Source: Pseudomonadota bacterium (lineage in GTDB: Bacteria; Pseudomonadota; Gammaproteobacteria; Steroidobacterales; Steroidobacteraceae). Taken from it: DNA of 47,306 bases. The translations under genes and the position numbers were made by a program. Positions 19,908 to 28,569 of this stretch are shown piece after piece. Where the stretch lies: contig QGVD01000021.1 of NCBI GenBank assembly GCA_003242685.1, forward strand, positions 1-47,306, written 5' to 3'. Every line of letters starts with the position of its first letter. The stretch's first letter is position 1. A model generated the notes under the pieces. The model saw nothing but the letters and a program-made list of their open reading frames with translations. It was not told where the DNA came from and searched no databases.

Positions 19908-22900
19908 TCAGGGTGAGCCCGCGAGTGGAAATACCCGCGTGCTCCCTCCCTCGAACACGAATTCCTGGTCCCGGAAGGCGAGCCGGATGGGCGCTGCACC
20001 CGGCTCCCGCCCGCGCACCGTGAGCGTCTCGCGCGTCAGCCGCAGATCGAGCGTGTGCCCGCGATACCGGATGCGCATGTCGAGCCGGTCGAGCTCCTCG
20101 GGCAGCCTGGGATTGAGCCTCAGCACCCCGCCCGTCACTTCGATGCCCGTCGAGACGCGCTGCACGAGGTCGACGGTGCCGGCCATGGCGCCGAGGTGAA
20201 TGCCTTCGGCCGTGGTGCCGCCCTGGATATCACTGACGTCGCTCTGCAGTGCCTCGGCGTAGTAGCGCATCGCCTTCGGCCGGTTCGAGCGCGCGAGCAC
20301 CCACGCGTGCACGACGCGTGACAGTGTCGAGCCGTGCGTCGAGCGCGCGTCGTAGTACGCGACGTTGCGCGGAATGGTCTCGTATTCGAACGGGTATCCG
20401 AGGTGCCGGAAGAGCTCCCGCAGCTCGTCCGAGGAGAACAGATAGAACAGCATCAGCACGTCCGCCTGCTTCGAGACCTTGTAGCGGTTCGCGCTGTCAC
20501 CCTCGGCCTCGAGAATCAGCTCCAGGCGCTGGATGTTGCCGTAGCGCTCGCGGTACGCCTCGAGATCGAGCTCGGCGAGACGCTCGTAGCCTTCGAACTG
20601 GCTGATGATTCCGTCGTCGTGGAACGGCACGAACATGCGCCGGCTGATGTCCCTCCAGCGCGCGATGTCTTCCGGCGTGATGCCGAGCCGCACCGTGAGC
20701 TCGGTGCGGCGGATGTCGGGCAGGATCTCGAGCACGTCGAGCGCCCGCAGCAGCACCCACACCGCCATGATGTTGGTGTAGGCGTTGTTGTCGAGCCCGG
20801 GCGTCGGCGAGTCGGGATAGCCTTCGTGGAACTCGTCGGGGCCCATCACGCCGCGGATCACGTAGCGGCCACGCTGCTCGTCGAAGGTGGCGATGCTCGA
20901 CCAGAAGCGCGCGATCTCGAGGACGAGCTCCGCACCGTAGAACTGCATGAACTCGAGGTCGCCCGTCACCTGGTAGTAGTGCCAGACGTTCCAGACGATG
21001 GCGCTCCCCACGTGGCGCTGCAGGAAGGTGTTGTCCGGAATCCAGCGTCCCGAGCGCGGATTGAGGTTGAGCTCCTGAGTTTCTTCCTGACCGTCGCTGC
21101 CGCTCTGCCACGGGAACATGGCGCCCTGGTACCCGGCCGCGCGAGCCGCCGCGCGCGCTTCGTCCAGCCGGCGGTACCGGTAGAGCAGCAGCGAGCGCGT
21201 GATCTCCGGCGCGCGGAAGTTGAGCGTCGGAAAGATGAAGAGCTCGTCCCAGAAAACGTGACCCTGGTAGGCCTCGCCCGTCCAGCCGCGTGCCGGAATT
21301 CCGATGTCGAGACCGATCGAGTTGAGCGACGCCGCCTGCAGCAGGTGGAACATGTTGAGCCGCAGCAGCATGGGGACGTTGAGTGTGAAATCGCCTCCCC
21401 GGGCGCGCAGATGCACGTCGAAGCGGCGCCAGAGGTGCTTCCACGCGAGCGCATGCGCGTCGCGCAGGGAAGCGAAGCTCCCCGCCCGCGCAAGGGCCTT
21501 CAGGCACGCGACGGAGGGTTCGGAAATCGCGTAATCCCTGGAGCTGTAGATGAAGGCGATCTTCTCCACCGTCAGCGGCTCGCCCTCCCGCAGCTCCACG
21601 TCCATCTCGTGCGCGATGTACCCGGGCTCGGCGAGCTGCCGGCGCTGCGCATCGACGGGCTCCCCGTCGCGCAGCACCCGCGTGCGTGCCGCCATCGCGA
21701 CGTGCAGATTGGATTGCGACGTCCGCACGAGCAGCCGCACGCCGTCCGGGCACGGCGAATCACCGAAGAGCGGCTCGAGGTGCCGGTTGTTGAAGCATGC
21801 GTAGAGCTTCGCGCCGGCGTTCACGACGCGGCCGTCGATTCCCGAGCGCAGCGTCACGGGTCCCGACCAGTTCTCGGCGACGATGCGGAGCTCGAAGGCA
21901 CCGCAGTGCATGTCCGCCATCGAGACGAATCGCCGCTCCTCCAGCCGGCTGCGACGACCCTGCCCGTCTTCGAAAACAATCTGCCGCTCCAGCACCCCGC
22001 AGCGCAGGTCGAGCTCCTGGCGATACGACACCAGATGCACGCGCCGCTCGTCGAACCATTCGCCGTCGCCGAAGCGAAGCTCGAGCGACAGCCAGTTCGG
22101 AAAGTTCACGAGATCCTCGTTCTCGACGACGCGTCCGGCGATGTTCGTGTGCAGGCGGTTGTAGCCGCCCGCGAGATACGTGCCGGGATAGCGCACACCG
22201 TCCGCGCGTGCCCACGGCGCCGCCGCGCGCGTGGTGAAGTACCCGTTGCCGAGTGCGCAGACCGCCTCGCGGATGCCCTCGCGCCGGGCATCGAACGACT
22301 CGTAGACCAGCCTCCACGTCGACGGCGGCTCGACGGCGACCTGGACCTGCGCGAGGTCGGCCACGACCACGTCCGCACCGGCCGTACGCAACGCCTGCGA
22401 CGTGCCCGTGCGGTCCACCCCGATGACGAGCCCGAAGCCGCCGGCGCGCCCCGCTTCGACCCCGGCGATCGCGTCCTCGACGACGACCGCACGCGAAGGC
22501 TCGACGCGCAGCCGCCGCGCGGCTTCGAGGAAGACATCCGGTGCCGGCTTGCCTTGCAGGTGCAGTGGCTCGATGTCGGTCCCGTCGACACGCACATCGA
22601 AGAGATTCTCGATGCGGGCCGCCTCCAGCACGGCGCGGCAGTTGCTGCTCGAGGAGACGACGGCGGTGCGCACGTCCTGCGCGCGCAGCGCCCGGATGAG
22701 GTCGACGGTGCTGCCGTACACATCCGCGCCGTGCGCATGCAGGTGCTCGTGGAAGTAGCGGTCCTTGAGCTTTCCGAGCGCGTATACGCTCTGCGTTCCG
22801 GGAGGGTCGTCGCTCCTGCCCTCGGGCAGATCGATGCCGCGCGATGAGAGAAAGGCTACGACGCCGTCGTGACGCGGCTTGCCGTCGACGAGGCGCCGGT

Positions 22901-23093
22901 AGTCCGTCTCGGGATCGAAAGGCTCGAACGCCGCGCCGCCCCGCGCCACGTGTGTCTCGAGGAGCTCGTCGAAGAGCCGCTTCCAGGCGGCGGCGTGCAC
23001 GCTCGCCGTGCGGGTGACGACGCCGTCGAGGTCGAACAGCACCGCATCGTAGTCCCGCGGCGAGAGCGTGACGATGATGCCGGTGGCGCTCAT
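19908..23093 (-). CDS. Beta-phosphoglucomutase-GH65 disaccharide phosphorylase fusion
   Basis: This 1061-residue bifunctional enzyme has two modules. Residues 1-~250 are a HAD beta-phosphoglucomutase (FDLDGV with Asp21 and Asp23, then SSSSNC and VVEDAIAGVEAGRAGG). From ~265 it is a glycoside hydrolase family 65 phosphorylase with the catalytic acid in GVMGPDEFHEGY near residue 753 and the phosphate-binding region ARSTHGSTLS. GH65 enzymes phosphorolyse trehalose, maltose, kojibiose or similar, releasing beta-glucose-1-phosphate, which the mutase turns into glucose-6-phosphate. The fusion thus forms a complete route; the exact disaccharide cannot be read from sequence. The SDR gene lies 40 bp upstream. 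Confidence 0.93.
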   Translation of the reverse strand: MSATGIIVTLSPRDYDAVLFDLDGVVTRTASVHAAAWKRLFDELLETHVARGGAAFEPFDPETDYRRLVDGKPRHDGVVAFLSSRGIDLPEGRSDDPPGTQSVYALGKLKDRYFHEHLHAHGADVYGSTVDLIRALRAQDVRTAVVSSSSNCRAVLEAARIENLFDVRVDGTDIEPLHLQGKPAPDVFLEAARRLRVEPSRAVVVEDAIAGVEAGRAGGFGLVIGVDRTGTSQALRTAGADVVVADLAQVQVAVEPPSTWRLVYESFDARREGIREAVCALGNGYFTTRAAAPWARADGVRYPGTYLAGGYNRLHTNIAGRVVENEDLVNFPNWLSLELRFGDGEWFDERRVHLVSYRQELDLRCGVLERQIVFEDGQGRRSRLEERRFVSMADMHCGAFELRIVAENWSGPVTLRSGIDGRVVNAGAKLYACFNNRHLEPLFGDSPCPDGVRLLVRTSQSNLHVAMAARTRVLRDGEPVDAQRRQLAEPGYIAHEMDVELREGEPLTVEKIAFIYSSRDYAISEPSVACLKALARAGSFASLRDAHALAWKHLWRRFDVHLRARGGDFTLNVPMLLRLNMFHLLQAASLNSIGLDIGIPARGWTGEAYQGHVFWDELFIFPTLNFRAPEITRSLLLYRYRRLDEARAAARAAGYQGAMFPWQSGSDGQEETQELNLNPRSGRWIPDNTFLQRHVGSAIVWNVWHYYQVTGDLEFMQFYGAELVLEIARFWSSIATFDEQRGRYVIRGVMGPDEFHEGYPDSPTPGLDNNAYTNIMAVWVLLRALDVLEILPDIRRTELTVRLGITPEDIARWRDISRRMFVPFHDDGIISQFEGYERLAELDLEAYRERYGNIQRLELILEAEGDSANRYKVSKQADVLMLFYLFSSDELRELFRHLGYPFEYETIPRNVAYYDARSTHGSTLSRVVHAWVLARSNRPKAMRYYAEALQSDVSDIQGGTTAEGIHLGAMAGTVDLVQRVSTGIEVTGGVLRLNPRLPEELDRLDMRIRYRGHTLDLRLTRETLTVRGREPGAAPIRLAFRDQEFVFEGGSTRVFPLAGSP

Positions 23094-23133
23094 GGGTGCA
23101 ACGACACCCGGGGCGGGTGCTCGGACGCCGGCC

Positions 23134-23901
23134 TCAGTGCGCCGTCAGTCCGCCGTCGGCGAGCAGCACGTGACCCGTGATGAACGAGGCGCCGGGCGAG
23201 CACAGGAACAGCACCGCCTCGGCCATTTCCTCCGGTTCGGCGAGTCTCCCGATCGCGTGGCGCGCGATCAGCTCCCGAGTGAACTCGGTATCGGCCATCC
23301 AGCCTGCGATCATCTGCGTCTTGACGCCGCCCGGGGCGAGCGCGTTGACGCGGATTCCCCTGCTCGAGTACTCGATCGCAGCCGCGCGCGTGAGCCCGAC
23401 CACGCCGTGCTTCGCGGCGACGTAGGGCGCCATGCCGGGATCGGCAATCACGCCCGCGACGGAAGCGGTATTCACGATCGCACCGCCGCCCTGAGCGAGC
23501 ATGCGTGGAATCTCGTACTTCATGCAGAGCCACACGCCCTTGAGGTCGACGTCGATCGTGCGGTTCCAGTCGGCTTCGGTCATCTCGACGAGCGGTTTCG
23601 TCGGCGGGAGAACTCCTGCGTTGTTGAAGGCCGCATCGAGGCGCCCGAAACGCTGGACAGTCGCCTCGACGAGCGCCTCCACCTCGGCGGCTCGTGAAAC
23701 GTCGGTGCGGAGGAAGAAGACTTCGCCGCCCGTCTCGGCGATCATCCTCTCGGTCTCGCGGCCCCCGGCCTCGTCGAGGTCGGCGATCGCCACCCTTGCC
23801 CCTGCGCGTGCGAACGCGATCGCCGTCGCACGCCCGATGCCGCTGCTCGCGCCGGTGACGAGTACCGTCCTGCCGGCAAACCTGTCGTCCCTCGTGCTCA
23901 T
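23134..23901 (-). CDS. SDR-family oxidoreductase
   Basis: This 255-residue classical short-chain dehydrogenase/reductase has the cofactor motif TGASSGIG (16-23), the structural NNAG, the catalytic Ser in NTASVAG and YxxxK in YVAAKHG. The closing GHVLLADGG is typical. The Asp in IADLDEA after beta-2 favours NAD(H). The start at 23901 has AGGGAGA upstream; the frame is open further, but that part is unrelated to the family. It heads the minus-strand run leading into the GH65 fusion. Substrate unknown. Confidence 0.92.
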   Translation of the reverse strand: MSTRDDRFAGRTVLVTGASSGIGRATAIAFARAGARVAIADLDEAGGRETERMIAETGGEVFFLRTDVSRAAEVEALVEATVQRFGRLDAAFNNAGVLPPTKPLVEMTEADWNRTIDVDLKGVWLCMKYEIPRMLAQGGGAIVNTASVAGVIADPGMAPYVAAKHGVVGLTRAAAIEYSSRGIRVNALAPGGVKTQMIAGWMADTEFTRELIARHAIGRLAEPEEMAEAVLFLCSPGASFITGHVLLADGGLTAH

Positions 23902-24090
23902 CGCTGCTCTCCCTACTTGATCACCGGGCCGGCCCGAATTCTCGAACGCGACGGCCGGCATGCAGGCCGTGAGGGCCGGAAGTCGGATGCTTCGGCTCAA
24001 GCAATCCCCATTCCCACGACGGCCGAGATCGAGCGTACGTGATCCGGGCAGGCGACGGCGATGCTGGATTTCCGCTACTCTCCCGCTCTG

Positions 24091-24972
24091 ATGGATACTC
24101 CCCGCATCATGCGCGCCGCGACGATCGCGGCGATCGTGGTCGCAACACTCCTGATCGTCATCAAGCTGGCCGCCTGGCTGCTCACGGGCTCGGTCGCCGT
24201 GCTCTCGTCGCTGATCGATTCGGTGCTCGACGCGACCGCTTCGCTCCTCAACGCATTCGCGGTGCATCACGCGCTGCGGCCCGCCGACCACGAGCACCGG
24301 TTCGGCCACGGCAAGGCCGAGTCGCTGGCCGGGATCGGACAGACGCTGTTCGTCGGCGCCTCGGGCACGCTGCTGCTGTTCGAGGCCGTTCCACGTCTGC
24401 TCGACCCCCGGCCGATCGAGCAGGCGCCGGTCGGCATCGCAGTGATGGTGATCTCGATCGTTCTGACGGTCGGGCTGGTGACGTTCCAGCGCTACGCGAT
24501 CCGCCGCACGGGCTCGGTCGCGATCGGCGCGGACTCACTGCACTACGCCGGCGACGTGCTGGTCAACGCCAGCATCATCGTGTCGCTCCTGCTGTCGAAG
24601 TATCTCGGCTGGTACGTCGCGGATCCGCTCTTCGCGATCGCAATCGCGATCTACGTACTTTCCACCGCGCTGCGCATCGCGCGCCGTTCGGTGGACGTGC
24701 TGATGGACCACGAGCTGCCGGACGAGGAGCGCTCGCTGATCGAGAAGATCTGTCTCGAGCATCCGCGAGTGCTCGCCGTGCACGACATGCGCACCCGGAC
24801 CTCCGGCCTCACCAAGTTCATCCAGCTGCACCTCGAGATGGACGGTGAGATGACGCTGCGCGCGGCGCACGATGTCGCCGTTGCGGTCGAGCGCCGGATT
24901 CGTGCTGCTTTCCCCGGCGCCGAAGTGATCATCCACCAGGATCCCTTCGCGGGTCCCGATCGTCACGAGTGA
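24091..24972 (+). CDS. fieF: Cation diffusion facilitator (FieF/YiiP-like)
   Basis: This cation efflux carrier of about 293 residues exports Zn2+/Fe2+-type ions by proton exchange across the inner membrane. The metal site reads as in YiiP: Asp43 and Asp47 in LIDSVLDA plus His and Asp in DSLHYAGDVLVN. Six membrane spans precede a cytoplasmic ferredoxin-like domain (HDMRTRTSGLTKFIQLHLEM). Both the ATG at 24061 and the one at 24091 are possible; the later fits family length and leaves GCTACTCT upstream as promoter-like DNA. Its stop overlaps the next start as GTGA, coupling it to a MacA-like adaptor. Confidence 0.93.
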   Translation: MDTPRIMRAATIAAIVVATLLIVIKLAAWLLTGSVAVLSSLIDSVLDATASLLNAFAVHHALRPADHEHRFGHGKAESLAGIGQTLFVGASGTLLLFEAVPRLLDPRPIEQAPVGIAVMVISIVLTVGLVTFQRYAIRRTGSVAIGADSLHYAGDVLVNASIIVSLLLSKYLGWYVADPLFAIAIAIYVLSTALRIARRSVDVLMDHELPDEERSLIEKICLEHPRVLAVHDMRTRTSGLTKFIQLHLEMDGEMTLRAAHDVAVAVERRIRAAFPGAEVIIHQDPFAGPDRHE

Positions 24973-26237
24973 AGACGGACAGCAACGTGCCGGCCACGGA
25001 GAACGCCGTGAGATCGAAACTGCGGCGCCGCTCGATTGCAGTGACCGCGATCGTCCTGCTCGCGGCGGGACTTGCGCTCGCGCGTCACTGGATGGGCCCG
25101 AGCCTGCCCGGCTACCGGCTGGAAACCCGGCCGCTCGTGCAGACGGTCGTCGCGAGCGGGCGTGTCATCACGATTTCCCGAGTGCAGGTCGGAAGCGAGA
25201 TCACCGGCGTGGTGCGCGAACGGCGAGTCGAGGAAGGCGACGTCGTCGCTCCGGGCGACGTGCTGGTGGTGCTGCGGGCGGACGATCTCGCCGCACAGGT
25301 GCGCGCCGCCGAGGCGGCACTGAGCCAGCTCGAACGTTCCACCCGCCCGCAGGCTGAGGTGGCGCTGCGCGAGGCGGAATCCCGGCTCGCGCAGGCAGAC
25401 CGCGAAGCACAGCGGCGCAGGGACCTCTTCGAGCGCGCTCTCATCGCCCGCGAATCGCTCGAGCAGGCGGAAGAAGCGCTCATCGTGGCGCGTGCCGCCG
25501 CGGAGAAGGCGCGGCTCATCGCCGCCGCGCTCGCCCCCGGCGGGCCCGAAGAGACACAGCTCAGGGAGCAGCTCGCCAACGCACGCGCCGCGCTGGAGAA
25601 GACCGTCGTGCGCTCCGAGGTCGCAGGGATCGTCCTCACACGCAATGCCGAGCCCGGCGATCTCGTGCAGCCCGGCCGCGTGCTGTTTGAGATCGCGCGC
25701 AGCGGCGACACGGAGATCCTCGTTCCCTTCGACGAGGAGAATCTGTCGCGGCTCGCCGTGGGCCAGCGCGCGGTCTGCATCGCGGACGCGTATCCCGACC
25801 GGCCGTTTCCGGCGGAGCTCAGCTTCATCTCGCCGAAGGTGGATCCGGAGCGCGGCACCGTCGACGTGCGCCTGAAGGTCGTGCCCGCACCGCCCTTCCT
25901 GCGGCAGGACATGACGGTATCGGTGAACGTGGAAACGGGACGGCGCGACAGTGCGCTCGTCGTGCCGAACGATGCGCTGTTCGGGATCGAAGGCGATACC
26001 GCGTACGTGCTGGCCGTGCGCGGCGGGCGCGCAGCACGTGTCCGAGTGACGCTCGGCCTGCGCGGTCCGTCGCTCACGGAGGTCGTCGCGGGTCTCGAGC
26101 CCGACGAGCTCGTGCTCGCGGCGCCGAGCGGTGCAGTCGCGGAGGGTGATCGGGTCCGCGTGCGCGAGCAGCCTCTGCCCGTCTCGCCCGCTCCTCCGGC
26201 CGCAACGCGGGAGAGCCGCTCGACTTCGCTCGACTGA
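24969..26237 (+). CDS. Periplasmic adaptor (membrane fusion) protein, MacA/HlyD type
   Basis: This 422-residue adaptor of ABC-type tripartite exporters has an N-terminal cytoplasmic tail and one membrane anchor (~22-38). A biotinyl-lipoyl half (ITGVVRERRVEEGDVVAPGD) is followed by a helical hairpin rich in Glu/Arg/Ala (~100-205). The second lipoyl half (SEVAGIVLTRNAEPGDLVQPG) leads into a beta-barrel/MP domain ending near residue 395. The start is GTG overlapping the fieF stop by 4 nt, and the permease gene begins 7 bp after its stop. The operon suggests an exporter whose expression is tied to metal efflux. Substrate unknown. Confidence 0.9.
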   Translation: MKTDSNVPATENAVRSKLRRRSIAVTAIVLLAAGLALARHWMGPSLPGYRLETRPLVQTVVASGRVITISRVQVGSEITGVVRERRVEEGDVVAPGDVLVVLRADDLAAQVRAAEAALSQLERSTRPQAEVALREAESRLAQADREAQRRRDLFERALIARESLEQAEEALIVARAAAEKARLIAAALAPGGPEETQLREQLANARAALEKTVVRSEVAGIVLTRNAEPGDLVQPGRVLFEIARSGDTEILVPFDEENLSRLAVGQRAVCIADAYPDRPFPAELSFISPKVDPERGTVDVRLKVVPAPPFLRQDMTVSVNVETGRRDSALVVPNDALFGIEGDTAYVLAVRGGRAARVRVTLGLRGPSLTEVVAGLEPDELVLAAPSGAVAEGDRVRVREQPLPVSPAPPAATRESRSTSLD

Positions 26238-26244
26238 ACGCACC

Positions 26245-27447
26245 ATGTGGACCGAATGGACCATTGCCATCCGCCTGCTGCGCGAGGGACGCGTCCAGTC
26301 GCTGCTCATCATCGTCGGGATCGCGGTGGGCGTAGCGGTCATCGTGTTCATCACCGCGCTCATCAGCGGCCTGCAGGCGAACACCATCCGACGCACGCTC
26401 GGCACGCAGGCACACGTCCGGGTCGAGCCGCCCGACGAGGTGAATCGCATCGCACCGGCGGCACCAGGCGTCGTGCAGCTCGTTCTGGAAGACCGCCGCG
26501 CACAGCGACTGCGGTCGATCCGCGACTGGCAGCAGGTCCGGGACACTCTCGAGCGCCTTCCGGGCGTCGTCGCCGTGTCGCCGATCGTCTCCGGACCGGC
26601 GTTCGCCCGGCGTGGCAGCGCGCGCAATTCCATCGCGCTGATCGGCGCCGATCCCGCGCGCTACGTGCGGGTCGTTCCCATCCACGAGAATCTGATCGCG
26701 GGCGCCTTCAGAGTCGGCGCAGGAGATGCGACGATAGGCCGCGGCCTCGCCGACGAGCTCGGCGTGCGCGTGGGCGACAAGATCCGCATCGATGCCGGTG
26801 AAGGGGCCACGGCCGTCGTCAACGTCGCCGGCATCTTCGAGCTCGGTGTCCGCGAGCTCGACGAGCGCTACGTCTTCGTCGATCTCAAGCAGGCACAGTC
26901 GCTCCTCGATCTGCCGGGCGGCGTCACGGTGATCGACGTGACCGTCGAGGAGATCTTCGGCGCTGCCGACATCGCCGCGCGCATCTCCCGGCTGACGGGC
27001 CTCAAGGCGGAGAGCTGGATGCAGACCAACTCCCAGCTCCTCAATGCGCTGAGCGCACAGAGTCTCTCGGCGGCGATGATCGGCTTCTTCGTCGCGGTAT
27101 CCGTCGCGTTCGCCATCGCGAGCGTGCTGTCGATCAGCGTCGTCCAGCACACGCGTGAGATCGGTATCCTGCGCGCGATGGGCGCCACGCAGCCGACGAT
27201 GCTGCGTGTATTCCTCCTGCAGGGCGCCGTGTTCGGGCTGCTGGGCTCGACCGCCGGTGTCCTGCTCGGTCTCGCGCTGCTGCTCGCGTTCGATACGTTC
27301 GGTCCACGGCTCTTCGAGGTGCCCGTAGAGCCGGGGCTCCTCTTCGCGGCGATCGCGCTCGCGACGCTGACGGGAACCGTGTCGGCAGCCGTGCCGGCGC
27401 GTCGTGCGGCACGTCTCGATCCGGTAGCCGCCATCCGCTATGTCTGA
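26245..27447 (+). CDS. ABC transporter permease, MacB/FtsX type
   Basis: This 400-residue type VII ABC permease has one N-terminal span (~20-42), a periplasmic MacB-like core domain (~45-265) and three C-terminal spans (~275-300, ~325-345, ~360-385). It contains the FtsX signature segment VVQHTREIGILRAMGATQP and ends with ARRAARLDPVAAIRYV, the usual MacB/DevC tail. In this class the permease drives the adaptor mechanically rather than passing substrate through the inner membrane. The ATPase gene starts 8 bp before its end. A TolC-like outer-membrane channel is not encoded here. Confidence 0.93.
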   Translation: MWTEWTIAIRLLREGRVQSLLIIVGIAVGVAVIVFITALISGLQANTIRRTLGTQAHVRVEPPDEVNRIAPAAPGVVQLVLEDRRAQRLRSIRDWQQVRDTLERLPGVVAVSPIVSGPAFARRGSARNSIALIGADPARYVRVVPIHENLIAGAFRVGAGDATIGRGLADELGVRVGDKIRIDAGEGATAVVNVAGIFELGVRELDERYVFVDLKQAQSLLDLPGGVTVIDVTVEEIFGAADIAARISRLTGLKAESWMQTNSQLLNALSAQSLSAAMIGFFVAVSVAFAIASVLSISVVQHTREIGILRAMGATQPTMLRVFLLQGAVFGLLGSTAGVLLGLALLLAFDTFGPRLFEVPVEPGLLFAAIALATLTGTVSAAVPARRAARLDPVAAIRYV

Positions 27448-28174
27448 CGTGCAGGACGAAAGCGTTCTGCGGCTCGTGGGCCTGCGCAAGTCCTACGGCG
27501 TCGGCACGCCGGTCGAAACCGAGGTGCTGCACGGCATCGATCTCACGCTCGGGCGGCGCGATTTCGCCGCGCTCGTCGGCCCTTCCGGCTCCGGCAAGAG
27601 CACCCTGCTCAATCTCATCGGGCTCCTCGATCGCCCCACGAGCGGCGAGCTGTACCTGCTCGGACGTCCGACGCGCGACCTCGACGACGCCGCGCGCACG
27701 GCGCTGCGGGCGAGCGCCATCGGGTTCGTCTTCCAGTTCCATCACCTCATCGAAGGTTTCACGGCGCTCGAGAACGTCCTCATGCCGCTGATGCTCGCGC
27801 GAGGCAGACCCGACGCGGCGACCGTCGCGTGGGCACGGGAGCTGCTCGAGTCCGTGGGTCTCGGTGGCTTTGCCGACCGTCGGCCGGGCGAGCTGTCGGG
27901 CGGCCAGCAGCAGCGCGTCGCCGTCGCCCGCGCGCTCGTCACCCGACCGGCGCTCCTCCTCGCCGACGAGCCCACGGGCAATCTCGACACCCGGAGTGCC
28001 CAGGGCGTGTTCGAGCTCTTCCGTCGCTTCAATGCCGAGCTCGGCTGCGCAGTGCTGCTCGTCACGCACGATCCGCGCCTCGCGGAAGCCTGCGATCGCA
28101 CGATCTCCCTCGTCGATGGTCGGATCGTGAGCGATTCGCCGAACCGGCGCCTCGTGAGCCCTCGGTCGCCCTGA
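27440..28174 (+). CDS. ABC transporter ATPase, MacB/LolD type
   Basis: This 244-residue ATPase of the MacB/LolD/DevA class has Walker A GPSGSGKST, a Q-loop (FVFQFHHLIEGFTALENV), ABC signature LSGGQQQRVAVARAL and Walker B LLLADEPTGNLD with the H-loop in LLVTHDPRLAEACD. The ATG lies within the last codons of the permease gene (8-bp overlap), so the two are coupled. This is the last gene of the fieF-adaptor-permease-ATPase unit. It could be mistaken for LolD, but the adaptor and permease types point to a MacAB-like exporter. Confidence 0.94.
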   Translation: MSDVQDESVLRLVGLRKSYGVGTPVETEVLHGIDLTLGRRDFAALVGPSGSGKSTLLNLIGLLDRPTSGELYLLGRPTRDLDDAARTALRASAIGFVFQFHHLIEGFTALENVLMPLMLARGRPDAATVAWARELLESVGLGGFADRRPGELSGGQQQRVAVARALVTRPALLLADEPTGNLDTRSAQGVFELFRRFNAELGCAVLLVTHDPRLAEACDRTISLVDGRIVSDSPNRRLVSPRSP

Positions 28175-28359
28175 CGCTGCGGCGCGCGATCCGGCGGTGG
28201 CGATGGCACCGGCGGAAAACGGCCGCACCGCAGGAATCGTTCCCGTTCCACCTGAAGTCGCCGTGCAACGCATCAATCTCGCCGGGGGGCGCACGGGCGG
28301 GAACAACTCGGACCGCCGAGCATTCTCGTGGACGGGGAGGTAGAAGCGGGGGCTCCGGT

Positions 28360-28560
28360 ATGCCGCGCTACGACGAACCCTCGGCGGCCCATCGTCCCGA
28401 AGACGTCGCCGACGAAGTCCGCGAAGACGACCTGATGCGGGTGATGCGCGAGGTGCCGCGCGGCGCGGCGTGGCTGTGTGCGATCGCCGTGGCTCTCATG
28501 CTCGTTTTCTGGCTGGCGATCTATTTCGGCGTGTTTCTCCCGCGCGGTCCCGTGAGCTGA
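28360..28560 (+). CDS. Small single-span protein heading the ba3 oxidase operon
   Basis: This 66-residue protein has an acidic soluble N-terminus (EDVADEVREDDLMRVMREVP) and one hydrophobic span (AWLCAIAVALMLVFWLAIYF), then a short tail GVFLPRGPVS. It lies 9 bp upstream of the ba3-type subunit II gene, with GGGGAGG 15-20 nt before the start. Position and topology suggest an accessory oxidase subunit, comparable in role to the small subunit IIa of Thermus ba3 oxidase, though the sequence is not clearly homologous. The frame is open far upstream, but only this part looks like a protein. Preceding bases 28175-28359 show no gene. Confidence 0.7.
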   Translation: MPRYDEPSAAHRPEDVADEVREDDLMRVMREVPRGAAWLCAIAVALMLVFWLAIYFGVFLPRGPVS

Positions 28561-28569
28561 GGAGGCATT

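Noticed and set aside
20334..22847. 837-codon open frame opposite the GH65 fusion
   Set aside because: Same reason: antisense to a gene with intact catalytic motifs, no independent similarity.
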